6,608 nt of DNA from positions 1 to 6,608 of the forward strand of contig JAOZHK010000219.1 of NCBI GenBank assembly GCA_026014905.1, in the 5' to 3' direction. Numbering within the stretch: the stretch's first letter is position 1; each line of letters starts with the position of its first letter. This document shows, piece after piece, positions 1 through 6,459 of the stretch. The notes under the pieces were generated by a model, which saw only the letters and a list, made by a program, of their open reading frames with translations, was not told where the DNA came from and did not search any database. The translations under genes and the position numbers were made by a program. The DNA comes from Candidatus Bathyarchaeota archaeon (GTDB taxonomy: Archaea > Thermoproteota > Bathyarchaeia > RBG-16-48-13 > GCA-020355125).

Positions 1-228
1 CGAGTAAACATGAATGTTTATACAACGGGGCGGGATCTCCAGAATCTCGGAGTCTTTCCTCTCCACGATATGCTCCCAGAAACCGCCGTTATAAAGATGA
101 TGTGGGCTTTTGGTCAAACACAAAACATCCCGAAAGTAAAAGACATCTTGTTGACAAACATAGCGGGAGAGATAGAAACTCGAAGTCAATTTCAACATTT
201 CAATCCCTGTGAGATGAATAAAGTGTGA
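1..228 (+). CDS. gatD: Glu-tRNA(Gln) amidotransferase subunit D, C-terminal end (partial)
   Basis: This is the last 75 codons of a gene that begins before the window; the frame is open from base 1 and ends at TGA 226-228. The residues match the C-terminus of archaeal GatD, an L-asparaginase-like subunit. Visible landmarks are GRDLQNLGVFPLHDMLPETA followed by a KMMWAFG segment and the LLTNIAGEIE tail. In the family, GatD hydrolyses glutamine (or asparagine) and passes ammonia to GatE, which amidates Glu-tRNA(Gln) to Gln-tRNA(Gln) in the cytoplasm. The catalytic Thr/Lys/Asp residues lie upstream and cannot be checked. The stop codon overlaps the GTG start of gatE in a GTGA arrangement, so the two subunits are probably made from one transcript by coupled translation. 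The visible part shows no frame break. Identification is firm because of the matching partner directly downstream. Confidence 0.92.
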   Translation, partial: RVNMNVYTTGRDLQNLGVFPLHDMLPETAVIKMMWAFGQTQNIPKVKDILLTNIAGEIETRSQFQHFNPCEMNKV

Positions 229-2169
229 ACAATCGTCAAAAAAATTATCAAAGCATTGGCTTAAGAGTAGGACTCGAAAATTACGCTCCATAGCGAGTGT
301 AATCGAGGAATCCATCAACAACTCAATACAATTCACAAACTCTTTTGCTCATGCACAGCCAACCTCTCAACTCAAGATGCAGAGTTCTCAGTTTATCGCC
401 GACTTCGGCCAACCCAAAGTGAATTAGGTACTGTTGATCCCGCTGCTGCCTTCGAATTCCAGCGAGGCCGAGGTTATGAATACCACGCAGATAACTACTC
501 CACCTGTCTTGTGGAACTTGATGAAGAACCTCCTCACCGTTTAAGCGATGAAGCAATTGATATCGGAATAACAATCGCATTGATGCTCAACGCGCATCCT
601 GTCGACGAAGTCCATGTAATGCGAAAGATTGTAATCGACGGATCAAACACAACAGGGTTTCAAAGAAGCTGTATTTTAGCTCTTGGTGGTGACCTAAAAG
701 TTGACCACCATCCTATTCAACTACATACTATATGCCTAGAAGAAGATGCTGCCAGGAAAATTAATGAAACCTCATCAATCACGACATACCGTCTTGACCG
801 GTTATGCATACCTCTCATCGAAGTCACTACAGCGCCAGTTATCTATAGCCCTGATGACGCTCAAAAAGTAGCCTTAGCTATAGGCAGAATCTTACGTGCG
901 ACGAACAGAGTAAAAAGAGGTTTAGGCACAATTCGCCAAGATCTGAATATCTCTATTCGTGATGGAGCAATCACAGAGATTAAAGGTGTCCAACAATTAA
1001 ATCTGATCTCTACAGTTGTCAAATATGAAGTTCAGCGCCAACTATCACTTCTAGAGATCCGAGATGAACTGCAATCCCGTGGAGTACATATCGAGGATAT
1101 CTCTGAGAATCTCCACAATATCACCTCGATTTTCAATAAGACTAGAAGCCAACTTATTAAACAAAGCATAAAGCAGGGAGCTCAAGTTTATGCAATAGTA
1201 TTACCTAATTTTAATGATCTTCTAGGTTATGAATTAGCTCCAGGCTTACGATTTGGTACCGAGCTTTCTGATTATGCAAAGTTTTGGGGTCGTGTTGGAG
1301 GAATATTTCACAGCGACGAAATGCCAGCCTATGGAATTACGATTGAAGAAGTATCACAAATTAAACTCAAACTCAATATTCAGACTTCGGATGCCTTCGT
1401 ATTCGTTGCAGCGGATGCTAGTTCCGCGAAGGATGCCTTGTTAGCTGTTATCGCACGAGCACAACAAGCTATTCAAGGGATTCCAGCTGAAACTCGGGGA
1501 GCGACTCTTGATGGGACAACGCATTATTCTCGACCACGTCCAGGAGCAGCGAGAATGTATCCAGAAACTGATGTGCCTCCTGTACCTATCACTTTTCAGA
1601 GATTGGAACGGATTAGAGAAACCCTGCCAGAATCACCAGAGATTCACTTAGCTCGACTACAGGCTGAGTATAATCTGAATGCAAAATTGGCGTCTCAATT
1701 GCAAAATTCCAAGTATAATTTCTTATTTGAACGTATTGCTCGGGAAACGTCAATACCTCCCACTTTCATCGCAGCCACTTTAACTGAAACTTTACGAAGT
1801 TTAAGGCGAGACGGTATTGATGTCGATAGCCTCTCGATGTCATCGCTTTTCACTTTGTTTTCAGTTGTAGATGCTAATCTCGTTGCAAAAGAAGCTATAC
1901 CTCAAGTGCTTCAATGGATGGTAGAACATCACCAACTCGACCCGCATATCGCAATTGAATCCCTTGGCTTAAAATTAATTCCCCTTGAACAACTAGAAGA
2001 CGTGGTTGATGCGGTATTGAATGAAAATCAAAACCTTATAATGACTCGTCAGCAATCTGCGATTGGTCCACTTATGGGCGTTTTAATGAAACAGTATCGG
2101 GGACAAATTGATGCACAAGCACTCAGTCAGTTACTTACCACAAAAATTAAAAAAATGCTAGATCGATAA
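225..2169 (+). CDS. gatE: Glu-tRNA(Gln) amidotransferase subunit E, interrupted by a 31-nt BHB intron: join(225..278,310..2169)
   Basis: GatE phosphorylates the glutamyl end of mischarged Glu-tRNA(Gln) and amidates it with ammonia from GatD. The gene reads as two exons. Exon 1 (GTG 225 to 278) gives 18 residues ending IGLRVGLE. Exon 2 (310 to TAA 2167-2169) gives 619 residues starting IHQQLNT. The joined protein is 637 residues, in the usual GatE size range. Family landmarks in joined numbering: GLEIHQQL across the junction (residues 16-23), RRLRPTQSELG (48-58), CLVELDEEPPH (84-94), RGLGTIRQDLNISIR (221-235), EIKGVQQLNLI (241-251), a GAD-type insert at about 300-420 (absent from bacterial GatB), YPETDVPP (435-442), and a helical/YqeY-like tail at about 480-637. 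GTG 225 is chosen because it overlaps the gatD stop and sits just before the conserved IGLRVGLE; an in-frame TAA lies at 219-221. The reading frame from 310 alone has no start until GTG 511, which would lose 85 conserved residues. That the gene is gatE is near certain; the join rests on homology and RNA structure. Confidence 0.93.
279..309 (+). other. Archaeal bulge-helix-bulge (BHB) intron in gatE pre-mRNA
   Basis: Thirty-one bases separate GLE (GAA 276-278) from IHQQL (ATC 310-312) and change the frame. With their flanks they form a canonical BHB. Outer helix: GGA 270-272 with TCC 311-313. Central helix, 4 bp: CTCG 273-276 with CGAG 304-307. Bulge 1: AAA 277-279. Bulge 2: GAA 308-310. Inner helix, 9 bp with one G-U: ATTACGCTC 280-288 with GAGTGTAAT 295-303. 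Hexaloop: 289-294. EndA-type splicing endonucleases cut after the second nucleotide of each 3-nt bulge, here 278|279 and 309|310. That removes exactly 31 nt and joins GAA to ATC in phase 0. If retained, the intron brings TAG 291-293 into frame. A competing fold pairs A277 with T303 (5-bp central helix, bulge 278-280) and would give a frame-breaking 30-nt excision, so the 4-bp register is the productive one. Structure and protein homology predict the same junction independently. Splicing itself is inferred. Confidence 0.88.
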
Positions 2170-2171
2170 AG

Positions 2172-2178
2172 TATAATA
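2172..2178 (+). promoter_or_regulatory. Possible TATA box upstream of the radical SAM gene
   Basis: TATAATA lies directly after the gatE stop codon in an A/T-rich stretch. With archaeal spacing of about 25 bases, transcription would begin near 2200, giving a leader of about 50 nt before ATG 2253. There is no clear BRE. The short gatE-radical SAM gap (83 bases) also allows readthrough from gatDE, so an independent promoter is only a possibility. Confidence 0.3.
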
Positions 2179-2207
2179 GGCATTCTTTAGATTGAGGAGC
2201 CTTACAA

Positions 2208-2231
2208 ATGCTACACTGTGATCACTTATGA
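2208..2231 (+). other. Short in-frame leader reading frame before the radical SAM gene
   Basis: ATG 2208-2210 follows a Shine-Dalgarno-like GAGGAG (2194-2199) at 8-nt spacing and reads MLHCDHL before TGA 2229-2231. It is in the same frame as the radical SAM gene: after the TGA the frame reads SWENWKN straight into the ATG at 2253. The TGA sits inside a small hairpin (GATCA 2220-2224 with TGATC 2229-2233, loop CTTA). It could be a regulatory leader peptide, the original start of the gene cut by a stop mutation, or chance. No BHB intron that would bridge the TGA was seen. Expression is unproven. Confidence 0.3.
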
Positions 2232-2252
2232 TCCTGGGAGAACTGGAAAAAC

Positions 2253-3248
2253 ATGGTAACGTTGAAAGAAGCCGCGAAAAAATACGTCTACGGTTACAAT
2301 AAGACCGCGGTTTTTGCTGTTACCACACAGTGTAATTGCCAATGCCTGATGTGTGATATACATCGAAAAAAATCTGAAATGATTCCACTTGAAGATGCCA
2401 AAAAAATTCTGGATATATTAGTACAAAATAAGTTTCTCGTGGTTTACTTCACTGGTGGAGAGCCAACTCTTCATCCCCAAATTGTGGACATCGTGAAATA
2501 TGCTGACGATCAGGGACTCGTTGCCACAATGACCACTAATGGTACTGCAAATCATTATCTCCTTTATAAACTAAAACAAGCGGGATTATATCTGCTAAGT
2601 GTCTCACTGGATCACTGGGATCCCGCGATTTGTGAACAACTTCGACAACATCGTAAGATCATGGAGAAACAGGTGCAGACTATTCAATATCTGAAAAAAA
2701 TCGGGTTAAAAACATATGCGCTTGCTTACTTAAACCCACATCTAGTTGATGAAGGTGTTGAAAAACTAGTTGCTTATGTGAACAATGTGTTAAAAGTACC
2801 GTTTGGTTTCTGTTACCCAACAACTAGTGATATCAATTCCTATTCTTTAGGTGGAGTCTTTTCAGATAAGCAAGTATCTCATAAACTTGATAAAAGTGTC
2901 AAAAAGATATTACAATCGAAAATTACTGGGGCAAGCATAGCGAATCTCTGGGTCTACCTTCAAGATATCCTGACATTCACGGATCAAAAAAACCCCCACT
3001 TCTTCTGTCGAGGGGGTGAAGATGTCGTTTATATTGATTGGCGAGGAGATGTTTTTCCATGTTTCCTAAAACCCAAGATATTTAACATGCTCCACGATCC
3101 TCCAAGATTTCTTAATAATGTGAAATGTAATGATTGTTTAATCAATTGCTTTCGCGAACCCTCTGTGCTTCCACATTTCCTGTCAGCCCCCCATCTATTA
3201 GCTATGGAAATACTTCATTCCCGATCTGAACGATGGGTGTATGGATAA
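2253..3248 (+). CDS. Radical SAM protein with SPASM-like C-terminal cysteine cluster
   Basis: A 331-residue protein. Radical SAM enzymes use a [4Fe-4S] cluster to cleave S-adenosylmethionine and start radical chemistry. The CxxxCxxC motif is C27, C31, C34 in TTQCNCQCLMCD, with an extra C29. The SAM-binding GGEP motif is at 68-71 (YFTGGEPTLHP); strands with TTNGT (94-98) and SVSLDH (116-121) continue the partial TIM barrel. At the C-terminus C252, G265-x4-C270 and C292-x2-C295-x3-C299 form a SPASM/twitch-like set able to hold one or more auxiliary Fe-S clusters. SPASM proteins commonly modify peptides or proteins, but no substrate or partner gene can be identified here, so the reaction is unknown. 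There is no signal peptide or membrane segment. ATG 2253 is used because an in-frame TGA lies at 2229-2231; a GGAG at 2237-2240 is a somewhat distant ribosome site. The gene starts 83 bases after gatE and may share its transcript. Confidence 0.88.
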   Translation: MVTLKEAAKKYVYGYNKTAVFAVTTQCNCQCLMCDIHRKKSEMIPLEDAKKILDILVQNKFLVVYFTGGEPTLHPQIVDIVKYADDQGLVATMTTNGTANHYLLYKLKQAGLYLLSVSLDHWDPAICEQLRQHRKIMEKQVQTIQYLKKIGLKTYALAYLNPHLVDEGVEKLVAYVNNVLKVPFGFCYPTTSDINSYSLGGVFSDKQVSHKLDKSVKKILQSKITGASIANLWVYLQDILTFTDQKNPHFFCRGGEDVVYIDWRGDVFPCFLKPKIFNMLHDPPRFLNNVKCNDCLINCFREPSVLPHFLSAPHLLAMEILHSRSERWVYG

Positions 3249-3292
3249 CTCAGCGCTAGTCAGTGACTCTTTGAGCGTGATCAGTGCACGGT

Positions 3293-3302
3293 TTGCATGC
3301 AA
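3293..3302. repeat. 10-bp perfect palindrome TTGCATGCAA in the intergenic region
   Basis: The site lies between the radical SAM gene and the 87-residue gene, about 55 bases upstream of the latter's TATA box. Its perfect dyad symmetry would suit a dimeric regulator, but a 10-bp palindrome can occur by chance and there is no second copy in the intergenic stretch. The rest of 3249-3401 holds no convincing gene. Confidence 0.2.
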
Positions 3303-3356
3303 GAATAATCAGAACATGATATCGCTCTTTCCACGATAATATTGATATGCTGAAAG

Positions 3357-3364
3357 TAATATAT
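3357..3364 (+). promoter_or_regulatory. Probable TATA box for the 87-residue gene
   Basis: TAATATAT, preceded by the purine-rich GAAAG (a BRE-like context), is centred 42 bases before the GTG start. The predicted start of transcription is near 3386, leaving a leader of about 16 nt that just contains the Shine-Dalgarno site at 3390-3398. This spacing is coherent for an archaeal gene. Confidence 0.5.
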
Positions 3365-3389
3365 CTACAATAATAGCGAGAAACATAGT

Positions 3390-3398
3390 GGAGGTGAT
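3390..3398 (+). promoter_or_regulatory. Full-length Shine-Dalgarno sequence GGAGGTGAT
   Basis: GGAGGTGAT is complementary to the conserved 3' tail of archaeal 16S rRNA over nine bases. It ends three bases before GTG 3402 (seven bases from GGAGG to the start), which fixes the start codon and suggests efficient translation despite GTG. Confidence 0.8.
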
Positions 3399-3401
3399 AC
3401 T

Positions 3402-3665
3402 GTGCCATATATAAAAGCTGAGAAACGCAGATTATATGATAACGGCATTGAGCAACTTGTGAAGATCTTAGAACAACAGCCATTAATGGAAGTAGACGGA
3501 GATTTGAATTACATCGTCACAAGTATCTGTAAGAAATTGTATGCTCCGAAATACTTCAATTATAATCGAGCGATAGGCGTTCTCGAAGCTATTAAACAGG
3601 AATTTTACCGACGAGTTGTCGCACCATATGAAGATACAAAAATCGTGGAGAACGGCGATGTGTAA
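3402..3665 (+). CDS. Small conserved protein of unknown function (87 residues)
   Basis: An 87-residue protein starting at GTG 3402 behind a complete Shine-Dalgarno site and ending at TAA 3663-3665. It begins MPYIKAEKR, has a central GDLNYIVTSI segment, and ends with YRRVVAPYEDTKIVENGDV. From memory, this arrangement (MPYI start, G-[DE]-LNY core, YRR...PYED...ENGDV end) belongs to a family of small uncharacterised proteins found in archaea, bacteria and phages; the family name cannot be confirmed here. The composition is soluble and mostly helical, with no signal peptide, membrane segment or cysteine cluster (one Cys). The gene stands 153 bases after the radical SAM gene with its own TATA box, and is convergent with ppdK. 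The preserved PYED/ENGDV tail suggests a constrained function, but none can be assigned. Confidence 0.85.
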   Translation: MPYIKAEKRRLYDNGIEQLVKILEQQPLMEVDGDLNYIVTSICKKLYAPKYFNYNRAIGVLEAIKQEFYRRVVAPYEDTKIVENGDV

Positions 3666-3718
3666 CTGCGACGCGCGCTGGCTTTCATACATCAAGCTAG
3701 TTATCAGATAAAGAAGGG

Positions 3719-3740
3719 AATCAGACTAAAAAGTCGGATT
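3719..3740 (-). terminator. Probable terminator hairpin between convergent genes
   Basis: AATCAGACT (3719-3727) pairs with AGTCGGATT (3732-3740) around an AAAA loop with one A-G mismatch. The hairpin overlaps the ppdK stop codon. On the minus strand it holds a run of five T (3728-3732) just past the stop, followed by a pyrimidine-rich CCCTTCTTT (3710-3718), fitting archaeal T-tract termination of ppdK. It may also block transcripts from the plus-strand gene ending at 3665. Confidence 0.45.
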
Positions 3741-6354
3741 AGGCTTTTAGCTTTGCTTGCGCAGCCGCGAGTATGGCAATCGGCACTCTGAAAGGCGAAG
3801 AGCTCACGTTTGATAAGCCGATCTGATGGCAGAACTTAACGCTCTCCGGATCACCGCCATGTTCCCCGCATATCCCGATGTCCATGTCCGGTTTCACGCT
3901 CCTTGCCTTCTCGACCGTGATCCTCATCATCTCCCCGACACCGGGCTTGTCAATACTTTGGAATGGGTCCTTGTTGAAGATGCCCATCTCCAGATACCTG
4001 TTTATGAATTTGCCCACATCGTCCCTGGAGAACCCGAGGGTGGTCTGAGTCAGATCATTGGTTCCGAAGCTCATGAACTCCACTTCCTTCGCGAGAATAT
4101 CGGCGGTCAGGGCAGCCCGCGGGAACTCTATCATGCTCCCAATGTGATAGGTGACCTGTCCCTCTGCGCCTGTATCCTTCGCGGCCTTCTTGATGATGTC
4201 TCTGATGAAGCGGTACTCCTCTATGGAGATTATGTTCGGCACTTCTATCATGGGCATCGGATTCAGGCCCTCATTCTTGAGCTGCAGGGCAGCCTGGAAT
4301 ATTGCAGTCGCCTGCATCTCGCTGACTTCCGGATAAACGACCCCGACTCTGCATCCTCTGAATCCAAGCATGGGGTTGAATTCATGCAGTTGTTGTATCC
4401 TCTCTTTGATTTTCTCCACTGGCACTTTGATTATGCCAGAGAGCTTTGTGATCTCCTTGTCCTCCTTTGGCAGAAACTCGTGCAAAGGAGGGTCAAGCAG
4501 CCTGACAATAACTGGCAATCCGTCCATGCCCCTCAATATTCCGATGAAGTCCTCCCTCTGGTATGGAAGTAGTTTGGTCAAAGCCTTCCTCCTAGCCTCC
4601 TCGTCGTCCGCAAGTATCATCTCCCTCATGGAGTTTATCCTCTCCGGCTCGAAGAACATGTGCTCCGTCCTGCAGAGGCCAATCCCTTCAGCCCCGAAAT
4701 TCCTAGCCACAGCAGCGTCATGCGGTGTATCCGCGTTGGCCAGTACTCCAAGTCTCTTCACACCCTGGGCCCATCCCATTAGTATCCCGAAGTCTCCGGT
4801 CATCTCCGGGTCGATGACATTCAACTGTCCTATGTATACCTCGCCAGTCGTACCGTCCAATGTAAGGTAGTCTCCCTCCTTAACCTCTGTCCCTCCGATC
4901 CTAGCGGTTTTCTTCTTTTCGTCAATTATCAAATCTTGGCATCCCGCCACGCAACACTTGCCCATACCCCTTGCGACGACCGCAGCATGGGACGTCATTC
5001 CTCCCCTGGCAGTCAGGAACCCTTCAGCGGCGTTCATGCCTTCGATATCCTCCGGGGAGGTCTCCAGCCTTACAAGGACCACATCCTCTCCCCTCTCTTT
5101 CCATTCCGTTGCCTCCTCTGCAGTGAACACGACTTTTCCCACAGCTGCTCCTGGAGATGCGGGCAGTCCTTTTGCGTTCGCTGTGTTCGCACTCTTGTCT
5201 GTAGGGTCGAGCCTCTTGTGGAGGAGCTGGATGAGCTTCGAGGGCTCTATCCTCATCAAAGCCTGCTCTTGTGTTATCAATTTCTCCTTCACCATATCAA
5301 CTGCTATCTTCACGTCCGCAACTCCGGTCCTCTTACCGGTCCTGGTCTGCAGCATGTAGAGCTTTCCTTGTTGGATGGTGAACTCCACGTCCTGCATGTC
5401 CTTGTAGTGGTTCTCCAGTATCTCGCGGATGTCCAACAACTGCTTAAATATCTCAGGCATCTTCTTGTCAAGCTCGTCAATGGACCTTGGTGTGCGTGTG
5501 CCAGCGACTACGTCCTCTCCCTGAGCGTTATAGAGGAATTCTCCATAGAACTTGTTCTCGCCCGTGCTGGGGTTCCTTGTGAACGCCACTCCAGTCGCAG
5601 AGTCGTCACCCATGTTGCCGAATACCATCGTCTGTACATTTACAGCTGTTCCGAGCAAGCCTTTGATGTTGTTTATCCTCCTGTAGGATATCGCCCTTGG
5701 ATTGTCCCAGGAACCAAAAACAGCATCAATAGCCATCTGCAGCTGCACTTTGATGTCTTGGGGGAACTCTTTTCCAGCATACTTCTTCACAATCTGCTTG
5801 TACTCCTTTACCAAGTCCTTCAATGCCTTCACATCCACTTCAGTATCATACTTCCATCCCTTCTTCTCCTTCACCTTCTGAAGGGCATGCTCGAAGTGCT
5901 CCCTCTTCACTCCCATCACGACATCCCCGAACATTGTTATCAATCGTCTGTAGGCATCCCATGCGAACCTCTCGTTGTTCATCTTCGCAATGAGGCCGTT
6001 GATGGTCTGGTCGTTCAATCCGAGGTTCAATACTGTGTCCATCATCCCCGGCATGCTGATGGCAGCCCCGCTTCTGACAGAAACCAGCAAAGGATTGTTA
6101 ACGTCACCAAACTTCATACCCATGGTCTCCTCCAGCTTTACAACATTCTCCTCGACCTGGGTGTTCATCTCGTCAGGATACACCTTGTTGTTCTTAATGT
6201 AATAGTCGCAGACTTCAGTGCTTATGGTGAAGCCAGGTGGAATTGGGAGTCCAAGCTTGGTCATCTCGCCAAGGTTTGCCCCTTTGCCTCCTAGAAGCTG
6301 TTTGTTCTTTGTATCCCCTTCACCGAAAGTGTAAACGTATTTTTCGCTGCTCAA
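3739..6354 (-). CDS. ppdK: Pyruvate, phosphate dikinase
   Basis: An 871-residue, full-length enzyme (the family is usually about 870-880) that interconverts pyruvate + ATP + phosphate with phosphoenolpyruvate + AMP + diphosphate. It is cytosolic and links pyruvate to gluconeogenesis or works in PPi-dependent glycolysis. The N-terminal ATP-grasp half (about 1-345) starts with LLGGKGANLGEM and contains VSVRSGAAISMPGMMDTVLN. The swivelling phosphohistidine domain (about 390-510) has GGMTSHAAVVARGMGK, with the phosphorylated His at 456. The C-terminal PEP/pyruvate TIM barrel has GLCRTEHMFF (559-568), RLLDPPLHEF (618-627), GSMIEFPRAA (739-748), FGTNDLTQ (763-770) and GICGEHGGDP with the acid/base Cys at 829. 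All expected catalytic residues are present. The start is TTG (6354-6352): an in-frame TGA lies eight codons before it, no ATG or GTG is available between, and GAGG (6366-6363 on the minus strand) is 8 nt upstream. The gene is visibly richer in G+C than gatE and the radical SAM gene. Confidence 0.96.
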   Translation of the reverse strand: MSSEKYVYTFGEGDTKNKQLLGGKGANLGEMTKLGLPIPPGFTISTEVCDYYIKNNKVYPDEMNTQVEENVVKLEETMGMKFGDVNNPLLVSVRSGAAISMPGMMDTVLNLGLNDQTINGLIAKMNNERFAWDAYRRLITMFGDVVMGVKREHFEHALQKVKEKKGWKYDTEVDVKALKDLVKEYKQIVKKYAGKEFPQDIKVQLQMAIDAVFGSWDNPRAISYRRINNIKGLLGTAVNVQTMVFGNMGDDSATGVAFTRNPSTGENKFYGEFLYNAQGEDVVAGTRTPRSIDELDKKMPEIFKQLLDIREILENHYKDMQDVEFTIQQGKLYMLQTRTGKRTGVADVKIAVDMVKEKLITQEQALMRIEPSKLIQLLHKRLDPTDKSANTANAKGLPASPGAAVGKVVFTAEEATEWKERGEDVVLVRLETSPEDIEGMNAAEGFLTARGGMTSHAAVVARGMGKCCVAGCQDLIIDEKKKTARIGGTEVKEGDYLTLDGTTGEVYIGQLNVIDPEMTGDFGILMGWAQGVKRLGVLANADTPHDAAVARNFGAEGIGLCRTEHMFFEPERINSMREMILADDEEARRKALTKLLPYQREDFIGILRGMDGLPVIVRLLDPPLHEFLPKEDKEITKLSGIIKVPVEKIKERIQQLHEFNPMLGFRGCRVGVVYPEVSEMQATAIFQAALQLKNEGLNPMPMIEVPNIISIEEYRFIRDIIKKAAKDTGAEGQVTYHIGSMIEFPRAALTADILAKEVEFMSFGTNDLTQTTLGFSRDDVGKFINRYLEMGIFNKDPFQSIDKPGVGEMMRITVEKARSVKPDMDIGICGEHGGDPESVKFCHQIGLSNVSSSPFRVPIAILAAAQAKLKA

Positions 6355-6413
6355 ATTGTATGCCTCATATGTCGTCTGTCAAAACGTGTCTTTTCGACTT
6401 TACATTCAGAGTT

Positions 6414-6422
6414 GAATATAAA
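6414..6422 (-). promoter_or_regulatory. Probable TATA box for ppdK
   Basis: On the minus strand the sequence reads TTTATATTC. It is centred about 64 bases before the TTG start, which predicts a leader of about 38 nt carrying the GAGG ribosome site at 6366-6363. It lies in the 105-base gap between the PIN gene stop and ppdK, so ppdK probably has its own promoter. Confidence 0.5.
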
Positions 6423-6459
6423 GAAATCGGTTATTTTTGAAAGGAGGCGATGATTAAGC

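Noticed and set aside
291..293. TAG in the gatE interruption as a pyrrolysine codon
   Set aside because: Reading through TAG meets a second stop (TAA 300-302) in the same frame and does not reach the IHQQL frame, so recoding cannot rescue the protein.
225..310. gatE as a frameshifted pseudogene or a simple sequencing indel
   Set aside because: The break is a 31-base insertion rather than a one- or two-base slip, the sequence on both sides is perfectly conserved, the remaining 619 codons are intact, and the insertion has an exact BHB structure. At 31 nt it is also far too short for a group I or group II intron.
323..580. Minus-strand open frame of 85 codons
   Set aside because: It lies antisense to conserved gatE coding sequence and shows no recognisable protein features.
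2220..2233. GATCA-CTTA-TGATC as part of a second BHB intron before the radical SAM gene
   Set aside because: It is a simple 5-bp hairpin. I found no pair of 3-nt bulges around a 4-bp helix that would remove the TGA and keep the frame.
2992..3017. CCCCC/GGGGG hairpin in the radical SAM gene
   Set aside because: It falls in codons for the conserved C-terminal region (NPHFFCRGGE), has a 14-nt loop and is not followed by a T-tract in an informative place; probably a coding coincidence.
3256..3695. Two minus-strand open frames of 70-75 codons
   Set aside because: They lie opposite the 87-residue gene and its promoter region, have no ribosome sites, and have unnatural composition.
4936..6294. Long plus-strand open frames opposite ppdK (up to 452 codons)
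   Set aside because: They are antisense shadows of a clearly identified gene, favoured by its codon usage; their translations are rich in His, Leu and Cys with no family motifs.
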